Source of the DNA: VRUE01 sp963840565
Lineage (GTDB): Bacteria; Actinomycetota; Thermoleophilia; Solirubrobacterales; 70-9
NCBI GenBank assembly: GCA_963840565.1
Contig: CAWIZH010000002.1
Location: 1,184,513 to 1,248,512, forward strand
DNA: 64,000 bases
Reading direction: 5' to 3'
Shown: in pieces, positions 8,408 to 15,475 of the stretch
Position numbering within the stretch: position 1 is the stretch's first letter
Layout of the letters: each line of letters opens with the position of its first letter
Notes under the pieces: model-generated
Databases searched by the model: none
What the model was told of the DNA's origin: nothing
The model's input: only the letters and a program-made list of their open reading frames with translations
Translations under genes and position numbers: made by a program

Positions 8408-8809
8408 CTACGTCAGAGCCGCGAGCCGCAGCGGCGCGTGGCGGGCGATTGCGAGGAAGTCGGCGTCCTCGCAGAGCAGCTCCGCGTCGCTGCGGATCGC
8501 TACCGCGGCGATCAGGCAGTCGCTGAGCTTGCGCGGCGTCTCGCCGCCGCGGCGGCAGAGCCGGTACAGCTCGGCGGCGTTCTCATAATCCGCGGGGCCT
8601 TCCACGGGAAGAAAATCAAGGCCATAGAGCAGGCGCCGCAGCCGGTCGCGGTCGGCGTCGTCGCTGGCACCGGCGAGGATCTCCATCACGATCACGTCGG
8701 TGCAGGCCAGGTCGGTCCCATCCCGCAGCGCCGAACGCACCCGCAGATGAGCAGGGCTGCCGGTGGCGCGCAGAAACTCCACCCAGGCCGAGCTGTCGAT
8801 GAGAATCAC
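8408..8809 (-). CDS. vapC: PIN-domain ribonuclease toxin, VapC family (module 1)
   Basis: 133-residue PIN domain. Acidic residues expected at the Mg2+ site are the Asp in ILIDSSAWVEF, the Glu in DVIVMEILAG, the Asp in KLSDCLIAAVA and the Asp pair in LCEDADFLAIA. Toxins of this type cleave tRNA or rRNA. The GTG start overlaps the TGA of the antitoxin gene (GTGA), the standard coupled arrangement. Confidence 0.92.
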   Translation of the reverse strand: MILIDSSAWVEFLRATGSPAHLRVRSALRDGTDLACTDVIVMEILAGASDDADRDRLRRLLYGLDFLPVEGPADYENAAELYRLCRRGGETPRKLSDCLIAAVAIRSDAELLCEDADFLAIARHAPLRLAALT

Positions 8810-9018
8810 GACTCGGGAATCTCGTCCGGGGAACGAATCTCGCCGAGGTTGCCGGCCCAGCCGGTCCCCTCCGTCGCCAGCGCCTCCTCACGGCCCATCG
8901 GCTCGCCGACAAGCCTGCGCAGAGCCAAGTCGACCGCCTCGCGCTTGCTGCGCAGCCGGTAAAGGCGCATCGCCCGATCGACTAGAACGTCGTCGATCTC
9001 AATGTTCGTTCGCGTCAC
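8806..9018 (-). CDS. vapB: VapB-type antitoxin (module 1)
   Basis: About 70 residues from GTG at 9018 (VTRTNIEIDDVLVDRAM). This is the classic N-terminal DNA-binding strand-helix of the VapB family paired with tRNA-cleaving VapC toxins; SKREAVDLALRRLVG matches the family helix, and the acidic C-terminus would wrap the toxin. An upstream extension to 9066 is possible but would run through the palindrome at 9029, which is better read as the operator. Confidence 0.88.
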   Translation of the reverse strand: MTRTNIEIDDVLVDRAMRLYRLRSKREAVDLALRRLVGEPMGREEALATEGTGWAGNLGEIRSPDEIPES

Positions 9019-9028
9019 TGCACCAGAG

Positions 9029-9044
9029 TACACCTTAGGGTGTA
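9029..9044. promoter_or_regulatory. Candidate VapBC operator (module 1)
   Basis: Inverted repeat TACACC-TTAG-GGTGTA just upstream of the vapB GTG. VapBC complexes usually bind such a palindrome to repress their own promoter. Position and symmetry support this, but no binding data exist. Confidence 0.55.
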
Positions 9045-9066
9045 TAAACTTCCGGGAAAGAGGCAT

Positions 9067-9474
9067 TCACACACCACCGATCAGATCGGCGGGATGGGAG
9101 AGCTGAAGACCGGGAACGCGCTCGAAATGACCTACGTTCCGGGTCACCAGGGTTGCGCCGGTCTCGAGGCAGATACCGGCCTGCATTGCATCGCGGACGC
9201 CGATTGCATCGCCGCTTCGTCGCAGCTCGCCAAGCAACGAGCCTCCGCGCAATCCAGCCTTGCGTGTCAAGGTCAGGAGCGGCATCGATAGGAGCGCGTG
9301 CACCGGCCGCGGGTTCTCGCGGTAGGAGCGCCCGAGCGCCAGCTCGAACGCGGTGACTGCCGTCACCCGGTATCCGGTTCCCTGGATTAGGGCGCGAACC
9401 AAGTCTCTGCCCGGCCCGGCGCCGCGCAGGTAATCGATCAGGATGTCGGAGTCGAGGACCGGTCCACTGGCCAA
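9067..9474 (-). CDS. vapC: PIN-domain ribonuclease toxin, VapC family (module 2)
   Basis: About 135 residues from TTG at 9474 (LASGPVLDSDILIDYLRG), ten bases after GGGGAGG; GTG codons at 9483 and 9507 are alternatives. The PIN acidic residues are the Asp pair in VLDSDILIDYL, the Glu in VTAFELALG, the Asp in GVRDAMQAGICLE and the carboxy-terminal segment TLVTRNVGHFERVPGL. It overlaps the 3' end of its antitoxin gene and belongs to a different PIN subgroup from module 1. Confidence 0.85.
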   Translation of the reverse strand: MASGPVLDSDILIDYLRGAGPGRDLVRALIQGTGYRVTAVTAFELALGRSYRENPRPVHALLSMPLLTLTRKAGLRGGSLLGELRRSGDAIGVRDAMQAGICLETGATLVTRNVGHFERVPGLQLSHPADLIGGV

Positions 9475-9701
9475 GTCGCCCACGCCTCCCCGCGGGTCCG
9501 TTCCCACTCTTTGACGTCGCTGTCGCTCCAGGCGCCCTCAGCCTCCGCCAGCGCCGAAGCAAGGTCACTCTCGGCACCCGGCTCGAGGAGGCGCTCAAGC
9601 GCTTCCTCGACGATCGCCGAAAAACCGCGCATGCCCCGTTCCGCCGCTCTCGCCCTCAGACGAGCGTAGGTTCGATCGCTGAGCTCGATCGTGGTCCGCA
9701 T
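9438..9701 (-). CDS. Ribbon-helix-helix-type antitoxin (module 2)
   Basis: 87 residues from the ATG at 9701 (MRTTIELSDRTYARLRARA), a ribbon-helix-helix DNA-binding start, then GFSAIVEEALERLLE and an acidic tail that would neutralise the PIN toxin. An in-frame ATG four codons upstream (9713) is possible. The gene overlaps the toxin gene by tens of bases. Two short palindromes overlap its start. Confidence 0.82.
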   Translation of the reverse strand: MRTTIELSDRTYARLRARAAERGMRGFSAIVEEALERLLEPGAESDLASALAEAEGAWSDSDVKEWERTRGEAWATWPVDRSSTPTS

Positions 9702-9730
9702 ATCTATATGCATTCTAGCATTTGAATGCA
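9698..9730. promoter_or_regulatory. Candidate operator of toxin-antitoxin module 2
   Basis: Two adjoining inverted repeats: GCATAT-CT-ATATGC (9698-9711) and TGCATTC-N8-GAATGCA (9709-9730). They overlap the antitoxin start codons, as expected for autorepression by an RHH antitoxin, and form an AT-rich patch in otherwise GC-rich DNA. Confidence 0.5.
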
Positions 9731-9757
9731 CAAGGTCGGAGCTCTTGACTGATCCGC

Positions 9758-11089
9758 TCACGCCACCAGCCTGACTTCGAAGCTCGGGACGACAAGCGCG
9801 CCGGCTCCCCCGAGCAGGGCGAGGATTCGGCTTACGTAGGCGGTTGTCTCGGGGATCGCTGGGACGCAGTGGCAAGCTTCGACCGGGGCTGGGCCGGCGT
9901 TGTAGGCGGCTAGGGCAAGTTGCGGAGAGCCGAGCTGACGGATCAGGTCTGACATCAGGTGGGCCTGTGCGTCAATTGCCGCGACCGGGTCGAATGGGTC
10001 GGTGAGGCCGTAGGCGGCCGCAGTGGACGGAATGAATTGCGCGATTCCCTGGGCTCCCGCCGGCGAAGAGGCGAAGGGGTTGAAGTTCGACTCGGCCATC
10101 AGCTGGGCGGCGAGCAGCGCCGCCGAGACGTTCCAGTGCGTGGCGGCGCGCAGCAGAGGCGCGCGAAAACGGGCGGGCACGAATGCGGGCAGGCCGGCCG
10201 ATCCCGAAACGCTTCCGTCACCCCCGTTAGCGCCTACCGAGTTCCCCGCCTGAGAGCACGGCGGCGGGCCCGCGTCGTAGCCGAAATGCCAGCTCTCCCA
10301 GCTGTAGCGCTGGACGAAGCCAAAGCGGCCCGCGTTGGCCGCCAGCCAGCCGTAGGCGGATTCCGGCCCGAGGTCGAGCTCGGTGGCGCAGCGATGCAGC
10401 GATTGGCCTGGCGGCGCCACCCACTTTGGATCGGGATGGGCCGCAAAGAGGGCTGCCTGTTCGGCGTCAGAGCGGAAGGCCGAGTTGACGATCAGCGAGA
10501 GACCCGCGCCGCGCGCCGCCGCGGCCATACGGTCGAAGGCCGCGGCCACATCCGGGCGCATCCCCTCGCCCTGCCGATAGGCAAGGGTGCCGCTGTAGCC
10601 GCCGCCGCTCGCGGTAATCGGCATCGAAGACGACGGCACCGCCGGTGCCCCGGCTTCCGCGACCGCCGACGCCTCCGTGCGCGAGCGCCCATCTCCGACA
10701 GTGAGATCGGCGACTACAACCGCTCTGGCCCGCACCGGCGCAAACGAGGACGCGTCGGGGAAGTCGAGTCGCAGATGGGCGGCGCCAACTTCATTGGCGC
10801 GAGCGGCTTCGAGCGCCGCCACCCGCGCCCGCGCTAGATACACGACCTTCTCCAGGTGAAGCGGGTTTGGCAAGCCATTGGGAAGCGTTGGCGGGGAGAG
10901 CAGGCGCGGCAGGTCATCGCGCATCGAGCGCGCGGCCGAGATCGCCGCCAAGTCGGCTGCTCGTTGCGCCCTCCCCTTACCCGTCACCGCCCCGGCGATC
11001 GCGACCAGCGCCAACGCCGCCGCGATCAGGGCGAAGGCGCCGCCCAATGCCAGCGGCAGTGCCTGCCCGTTCTCTCCTCTTACGTCCAT
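9758..11089 (-). CDS. TadG-like / VanY peptidase / lytic transglycosylase tri-domain protein
   Basis: 443 residues from the ATG at 11089, preceded by AGGGG. The N-terminus (NGQALPLALGGAFALIAAAL) is a TadE/TadG-like pseudopilin signal and membrane helix, followed by the family's AQRAADLAAISAA helix. Residues about 190-290 form a VanY-like D,D-carboxypeptidase with SAFRSDAEQAALF, GQSLHRCATELDLG, FGFVQRY and SWHFGYD, which include the Zn ligands His, Asp and His. The C-terminal third is an SLT domain (LMAESNFNPFASSPAGAQGI with its catalytic Glu, LALAAYNAGPAPV). The protein would be membrane-anchored and cut both peptide and glycan of the wall. It is probably tied to the pilus remnant at 13.4-14.8 kb, now separated from it by other genes. 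Confidence 0.82.
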   Translation of the reverse strand: MDVRGENGQALPLALGGAFALIAAALALVAIAGAVTGKGRAQRAADLAAISAARSMRDDLPRLLSPPTLPNGLPNPLHLEKVVYLARARVAALEAARANEVGAAHLRLDFPDASSFAPVRARAVVVADLTVGDGRSRTEASAVAEAGAPAVPSSSMPITASGGGYSGTLAYRQGEGMRPDVAAAFDRMAAAARGAGLSLIVNSAFRSDAEQAALFAAHPDPKWVAPPGQSLHRCATELDLGPESAYGWLAANAGRFGFVQRYSWESWHFGYDAGPPPCSQAGNSVGANGGDGSVSGSAGLPAFVPARFRAPLLRAATHWNVSAALLAAQLMAESNFNPFASSPAGAQGIAQFIPSTAAAYGLTDPFDPVAAIDAQAHLMSDLIRQLGSPQLALAAYNAGPAPVEACHCVPAIPETTAYVSRILALLGGAGALVVPSFEVRLVA

Positions 11090-11223
11090 GCCCCTAACCT
11101 GACGAGGGCCGGCGCGCACGTGGCGCGCCAAAGCGAGTGACTTCGTGCCGTTTGTGGGACCGAACCTTTTCGGCCTCCCGGCCGTAGACCGGGCGAGCCG
11201 TCAACCGAGCCGAGGAGGCCACG

Positions 11224-11745
11224 ATGCCGCAGTCCAACGCGTTTCACCCGTCCACCACCCGGATCCGAGCGGTCGGACTCGTGCTCCTGGCCTTCGCTCT
11301 CGTGGTCGCCGCGATCACGGCAAGCGCCGTCGCCCAGAGCGGTGGCAGCAAGCGGGTGGCGAAAGAGGCTGCGAACGCGGCTCTCGGCAAGACCGTGCTG
11401 ACCAGCACAACGGGCCGCACCCTCTACAGCCTCAGCGTCGAGAAGAACGGCAAGTTCATCTGTACCGGCTCCTGCCTCTCTGTCTGGCACCCGCTGACCG
11501 TGCCGGCCGGGGTCAAGCCAATCGGCCCGGTCAAGCTCGGCACGATCGAAAGACCGGAAGGCGGCACCCAGGTCACCTACAAAGGCCGCCCGCTCTACCG
11601 CTTTGGTTCCGACACCAAGGCCGGGGAAGCCAACGGCGAGGGGATCAAAGACGTCGGCACCTGGCACGCAGCAACGCCGCCGCAGCCCAAGGCCGAACCA
11701 GCGCCCCAGCCCCAGCCAACGCCCGAAAATCCGTACGGTTACTGA
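11224..11745 (+). CDS. Secreted repeat protein, COG4315 / Lipoprotein_15 type
   Basis: 173 residues with an N-terminal signal helix (VGLVLLAFALVVAAITASAVA). Two copies of the family repeat follow: GKTVLTSTTGRTLYSL with CTGSCLSVWHPL, and VTYKGRPLYRF with GTWHAATP. The tail is Pro/Gln-rich. The family is exported and widespread in actinobacteria; its function is unknown. The ATG follows GAGGAGG. It is divergent from the TadG-VanY-SLT gene. Confidence 0.85.
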   Translation: MPQSNAFHPSTTRIRAVGLVLLAFALVVAAITASAVAQSGGSKRVAKEAANAALGKTVLTSTTGRTLYSLSVEKNGKFICTGSCLSVWHPLTVPAGVKPIGPVKLGTIERPEGGTQVTYKGRPLYRFGSDTKAGEANGEGIKDVGTWHAATPPQPKAEPAPQPQPTPENPYGY

Positions 11746-11769
11746 CGGCTCGCCGCCGGCGTTCCCCCG

Positions 11770-12765
11770 CTAGCGCGAGCGCACGGCCTCGATCGCCTGC
11801 TTCAGCGTCGCACGGGCGTCGTAGTGGGGCATCCAGTGCAGCTTGCGGCGGGCCCGGGCGGTGTCCATCAGCACCGGGCGGCGGACCGCCTCGATCCAGG
11901 CGGCCTCGTCGGGCAGGAACGGCATCAGGGCGACGGCCTCGGCGGCGACGCCGACCGCGAGGTGCGGCGCCGGTACCGCGTGCCAACCGAGCGCGTGGGC
12001 GAGATCGGTGATCGTTATCTGGCCAGGCCCGGCGAGGTTGTAGACGCCGGACTCGCCATGACCGACGACCGCAGCGCAGAGGGCCGCGGCGACGTCATCG
12101 TGGTGGACGAGCTGGAACGGCACGCCGGGGTCGGGCAGCACCGGCCGCAGCTCCGGCACCTTGCCGAGCGCCCAGCGCAGCGGCCCCGGGATTCGCTGGC
12201 CAACGGCCAGCAGCGGAATCAGGTCGAGCAGCAGCGTCGCTTCCGGCCCGGCGACGATGCAGGGCCGGAAGACGTAGGCATCGGTGTCCGAGCCCTCGAG
12301 CGCGGCGGCAAGCTCGGCCTCAACCTCGGCCTTGTGAGCGGAGTAGGGATGGCGCGAGGTGCCCCGCACCGGTTCGTCCTCCTCGAGCAGGGCAGGCATG
12401 CCGCGGTGAAATCCGTAGGCCGCGACCGAAGAGGTGTAGACCAGCCGCTTCGCGCCTGCCGCCGCGGTGGCCTCGAAGACGTTGCGCGAGCCGGTCAGGT
12501 TGACCTCGCGGCTCTCGCTGCCGCCGGCGACGATCGCGAAGGCGAGGTGGACGACCACGTCGGCATCGGCCACCAGCTCGTCGACGGCGTCGCGATCGAG
12601 CACGTCGCCACGCCGGTACTCGGTCTTCTCCCAGCCGTGCCCGGCGAGATCGAAGGGCCGCCGCGCCATCCCGATCACCCGGTCGACTTCAGGCAGCCGC
12701 TCCAACGCGGAGATGAAAGCCCGGCCGATCTCACCCGTGGGGCCGGTGACTGCGACGGTCAGCAT
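11770..12765 (-). CDS. NAD-dependent epimerase/dehydratase family protein (extended SDR)
   Basis: 331 residues from the ATG at 12765 (MLTVAVTGPTGEIGRAFISAL); sequence upstream of this is unlikely to be translated. A Rossmann GxxGxxG lies at about 8-14, the catalytic region has Thr-Ser-Ser (LVYTSSVAAYG) and the SDR Tyr-x3-Lys as YSAHK. The substrate pocket resembles nucleotide-sugar or steroid-type extended SDRs. It is flanked by toxin-antitoxin module 3 and the Lipoprotein_15 gene, so the substrate cannot be inferred. Confidence 0.88.
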   Translation of the reverse strand: MLTVAVTGPTGEIGRAFISALERLPEVDRVIGMARRPFDLAGHGWEKTEYRRGDVLDRDAVDELVADADVVVHLAFAIVAGGSESREVNLTGSRNVFEATAAAGAKRLVYTSSVAAYGFHRGMPALLEEDEPVRGTSRHPYSAHKAEVEAELAAALEGSDTDAYVFRPCIVAGPEATLLLDLIPLLAVGQRIPGPLRWALGKVPELRPVLPDPGVPFQLVHHDDVAAALCAAVVGHGESGVYNLAGPGQITITDLAHALGWHAVPAPHLAVGVAAEAVALMPFLPDEAAWIEAVRRPVLMDTARARRKLHWMPHYDARATLKQAIEAVRSR

Positions 12766-12830
12766 GCGGCGATTCTGGCGAAATGAGAGACGCGAGGGCG
12801 AGAGGCCGCGCCACTGCAACGAAGGCCCCC

Positions 12831-13247
12831 TCAGGCGGCGACGTCGACTATCTCGATCAGATCCTCGAGACCGCGAAGATCCTTTGCGTTCAGGGTGTAG
12901 AGAGGGAAGTCGTATGCCAGTGCGGTGGCGGCGATCATCAGGTCGACCGCTCGGGCTCCCCGCGCTTTCCGTCCCATGGCGACGACCGCCACATAAACGG
13001 GACCGTAAGCGCGAGCGCATGCCGAGTCGAAGGGCACCGCTTCCACCCCCGTCTCAAAGCGCTGGAGGCGATGCTGGCGCCGCGCCCGTTCCATCTCGTC
13101 GGCGACGGCGTGCGGGCCAGCTGTCAACTCCGCCAGGGTCAAAGACGAGATCGAGATCTCGGCCGGGAGGCGATCGGGATCGACCTCGTCGATACCGATC
13201 ACCACCGATGTGTCGATCAGCCCACGCCCCCGTGGGGGTTCAGCCAC
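12831..13247 (-). CDS. vapC: PIN-domain ribonuclease toxin, VapC family (module 3)
   Basis: 138 residues from GTG at 13247. PIN features are GLIDTSVVIGID, SLTLAELTAG, VDLMIAATALAY and LYTLNAKDLRGL. This order resembles VapC toxins paired with Phd/YefM-type antitoxins. The start overlaps the antitoxin stop by eight bases. It is the third PIN toxin in five kilobases. Confidence 0.9.
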   Translation of the reverse strand: MAEPPRGRGLIDTSVVIGIDEVDPDRLPAEISISSLTLAELTAGPHAVADEMERARRQHRLQRFETGVEAVPFDSACARAYGPVYVAVVAMGRKARGARAVDLMIAATALAYDFPLYTLNAKDLRGLEDLIEIVDVAA

Positions 13248-13494
13248 GGGGCGTAGGATCCTGATCGGCGTAAGCGTCGATGTCCTGCCGGAACTTCTCG
13301 TAGTCGATCTGCGGAGCTCCCTCGAAGGCGGCAAGAAAGACGTCGCGGGGGATGTATTGGCGCGGCCTGTACGGGCGCAGCTCACCGACCGGCCTCCCGT
13401 TGCGGGTGACTATGAAGTCCTCGCCGTCGTCCAGGGCCCGCATTATCTCGCCGCTGTTGTTGCGAAGTTCGCGCTGTGTCAGTTTCTTCGTCAT
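13240..13494 (-). CDS. Phd/YefM-type antitoxin (module 3)
   Basis: 84 residues (MTKKLTQRELRNNSGEIMRAL): the Phd/YefM N-terminal DNA-binding fold with the DFIVTRNGRPVGEL strand and an acidic, flexible C-terminus. A GTG directly before the ATG is an alternative start. The first half overlaps the 3' end of the Tad-locus gene at 13382-14110 in another frame. Confidence 0.87.
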   Translation of the reverse strand: MTKKLTQRELRNNSGEIMRALDDGEDFIVTRNGRPVGELRPYRPRQYIPRDVFLAAFEGAPQIDYEKFRQDIDAYADQDPTPRG

Positions 13495-14110
13495 CACGGC
13501 CAGCGTAGCACCTGTGCTCCAGTCTATTTTCGTTTTCCAAGAATGATCCGGTCAAGGCCGAGGGCAGGCCGCCTGGGGAAGCTGCGGGCAAGACGCCGAA
13601 CAACGCCCGGCGAGCGGGGACCCACCCGAGCGCCTGCTCGAGGACCTTGGTGCGCAGGCCGCGGCCGGCAAGATCTCGAACCGCGAGAGCGGTGAGGGCG
13701 CGATCCTGATCGAGGTCGGCACGGAGCAATGCCCCAGTTAGCCGGATGCCGGGATCGGCCAGCGCCGCCTGAAGCCGCGCCGGTGGCAGGTGGACGACGG
13801 CGACCGAGTCGCGGACCAGTGGCAGCGCCGCGCGCACCTTCTCGAACGCCTCCGGGTCGTCGGCAACGGCGAGGTGACAGGTCTGCCCCCGCGAGGCGGC
13901 GCGCAACTGCGGCAGGTGAACCGCGAGCCGCTCCTCCAGCTCGCGCGCACCTGCCGAGGCGACCAAAGTCGGGCGCGGCGGGCGACCGCCAACGTCGATC
14001 AGCAGCCCGGGACGATCCGGCTCCGATCCGGCGCAAGCGAGCGCCGCTGCCGCTGCCTTCGAGCCACTCGCGGCGCCAACGGCGGTGACGAGGAGCACCG
14101 CCTCGCTCAT
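13382..14110 (-). CDS. Tad-locus P-loop-like protein (CpaE/TadZ-like, degenerate)
   Basis: 242 residues. The N-terminus VLLVTAVGAASGSKAAAAALA resembles a deviant Walker A of the MinD/CpaE group, followed by GLLIDVGGRPPRPTLV, but the match is weak. Its ATG overlaps the stop of a TadE-like gene (ATGA), placing it in the pilus operon. The last 40 or so residues are read through the promoter and coding region of antitoxin module 3. They look out of family, so the native C-terminus was probably lost when that module arrived. Function is inferred from position. Confidence 0.55.
   Translation of the reverse strand: MSEAVLLVTAVGAASGSKAAAAALACAGSEPDRPGLLIDVGGRPPRPTLVASAGARELEERLAVHLPQLRAASRGQTCHLAVADDPEAFEKVRAALPLVRDSVAVVHLPPARLQAALADPGIRLTGALLRADLDQDRALTALAVRDLAGRGLRTKVLEQALGWVPARRALFGVLPAASPGGLPSALTGSFLENENRLEHRCYAGRDDEETDTARTSQQQRRDNAGPGRRRGLHSHPQREAGR
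13507..13518. promoter_or_regulatory. Candidate operator of toxin-antitoxin module 3
   Basis: Short palindrome AGCAC-CT-GTGCT 13 bases upstream of the antitoxin ATG, within an AT-richer patch. Phd/YefM antitoxins bind such sites for autorepression. The site also lies inside the upstream gene's reading frame. Confidence 0.4.
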
Positions 14111-14442
14111 CGCGAGGCCTTTCTGGCGAAGGCCGAGCTGGTGATGGCGAGGCGATCGGCCAGTGATGGGAAGGGCGAGGGCGGCGCCAGCCGCACGGTG
14201 ACCTCGCCCCCGCGGACCGAGACTTCGCTGTCGTCGTCGGCCCAGCCTGGCAGGGCCGCCCGTACCGCGCCCCTCGCCGGCCTCCCCGCCGCGAGCGCCA
14301 GCGCCCCGGCCTCGGCGGCCCCGTCGGCAATGGTCATCGCGTAGCCGGCGGCGAGGAGCTGCAGCGCCAGAAGCCCCGCCAGCAGCAAGGCCGGAACCGC
14401 AGCAACGAGCTCGACGGTTGCCTGCCCACCCTCTCTATCCAT
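14107..14442 (-). CDS. TadE-like pseudopilin, paralog 2
   Basis: 111 residues. The TadE motif GGQATVELVAAVPALLLAGL, with Glu at position 5 after the cleavage region, starts a single membrane helix. A short extracytoplasmic domain follows. It overlaps the preceding TadE-like gene by eight bases and the following P-loop-like gene by four. TadE-type minor pilins are needed for Flp pilus assembly in the Tad system. Confidence 0.82.
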   Translation of the reverse strand: MDREGGQATVELVAAVPALLLAGLLALQLLAAGYAMTIADGAAEAGALALAAGRPARGAVRAALPGWADDDSEVSVRGGEVTVRLAPPSPFPSLADRLAITSSAFARKASR

Positions 14443-14785
14443 CGCCCAGCTCCGTCTTCGCCCCGACCATCAGTCGCGGCATCCCGGGCAGCAGCCGCGG
14501 GATCGCCACCCGCACGGAAACGGCATCCGAATCGCCCACTTCGGCACCAGAACGCAGCGACGCCGGCAGCGCCCGCCGGGCAACCGCCGTCGCATCGCCG
14601 CCCACGAGTGCCGCCCGCGCCCCTGCCCGCGCCGCAACCCCCGCTGACCACAGCGCCTGACCGGCAAGGCCGATCTGCGCCGCCACCAGGATCGCCAGCA
14701 GCAAGAAGGGAACCGTCGCGATCAACTCGACCGAGGCGGTCCCTTCCTCCCTGTGGCCTGCGCTGCTGGTGGCTGGTGACGGCAC
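14435..14785 (-). CDS. TadE-like pseudopilin, paralog 1
   Basis: 116 residues with a short polar lead and then EGTASVELIATVPFLLLAIL, the TadE pseudopilin signal. It is first in the short pilus operon (GTG start). The ATPase, platform and prepilin peptidase genes of a full Tad locus are absent from this window, so this is either a remnant or a satellite cluster working with a main locus elsewhere. Confidence 0.8.
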   Translation of the reverse strand: MPSPATSSAGHREEGTASVELIATVPFLLLAILVAAQIGLAGQALWSAGVAARAGARAALVGGDATAVARRALPASLRSGAEVGDSDAVSVRVAIPRLLPGMPRLMVGAKTELGDG

Positions 14786-14854
14786 GCTGCGACCGTCGCA
14801 GTCGCGGACGCGCGCGTGGTGCGCTCAGGCGCGCGGATCAGTCACGAATCAATC

Positions 14855-15223
14855 TCAGTAGGAGTTCGCGTCGATCCAGACCCGCCAGATCGCCGCGATC
14901 GAGCCGCCGAGCAAGACGATCCAGACAAGGGTGCCGCCACCGGTGGAGAAGAGCTCGTCACTGCCGGCGATCAGCAATGCAAGCATGCCCAGCGCGGCGT
15001 AGAGGATCGCCCGGCGAGAGTCGCTCAGGGTCGCCAGGGTGAGCTGATTCTGGCGGCCGAGTACAAAGACCATCCAGGCGATCGCAGCGAGGAAGCCCAT
15101 CGTGATCGCGGTCAGAATCGCTTCGGCGAAGTTGCCGCCCGACGGGGCGAAGGCAACGAACAGTGCCAGCAGCATGATGATCGCGACATCGCGCAGGGTG
15201 CGCACAGGAAAAATTCTACGCAC
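14855..15223 (-). CDS. Small membrane protein of unknown function
   Basis: 122 residues with four predicted membrane segments, at about 12-27, 33-54, 70-90 and 97-113 (for example AILYAALGMLALLIAG). The GTG at 15223 has an alternative GTG six codons in. It lies last in the pit gene group on the same strand. No family was recognised. Confidence 0.65.
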   Translation of the reverse strand: MRRIFPVRTLRDVAIIMLLALFVAFAPSGGNFAEAILTAITMGFLAAIAWMVFVLGRQNQLTLATLSDSRRAILYAALGMLALLIAGSDELFSTGGGTLVWIVLLGGSIAAIWRVWIDANSY

Positions 15224-15235
15224 CGGGCGGCTCGC

Positions 15236-15472
15236 TCACTTGCGCGTCATCACGACGATGCCGAAGGCAACTGCCGCCAGCGTGGCCAGCATGGCGAGGC
15301 CGGCCAGCGTCGCCGCCGCCCCCGCGGCCAGCGGCCGCTCGTTTCGGCTGAGGTCGGCGAAGCGGGCAACGCCCCAAATCGCGACCGAGAAGACGACCGT
15401 GACTCCGACCCCGGCGAACAGCGAAACAACCACCGTCTCCAGCAGCTGCTTGGTCTCGACCACGACCGCCAT
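15236..15472 (-). CDS. Small two-helix membrane protein, pit-linked
   Basis: 78 residues with two hydrophobic helices (VVVSLFAGVGVTVVFSVAIW and AAATLAGLAMLATLAAVAFG) separated by a short basic loop. It starts four bases after the pit stop codon, so it is co-transcribed with the phosphate transporter. It could be a transporter accessory subunit, but that is position-based inference only. Confidence 0.68.
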   Translation of the reverse strand: MAVVVETKQLLETVVVSLFAGVGVTVVFSVAIWGVARFADLSRNERPLAAGAAATLAGLAMLATLAAVAFGIVVMTRK

Positions 15473-15475
15473 CGC

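Noticed and set aside
12766..13020. N-terminal extension of the epimerase/dehydratase to 416 residues
   Set aside because: The extra sequence is Arg/Ser-rich and runs antisense-like through the toxin gene region. The Rossmann motif starts properly at the ATG at 12765.
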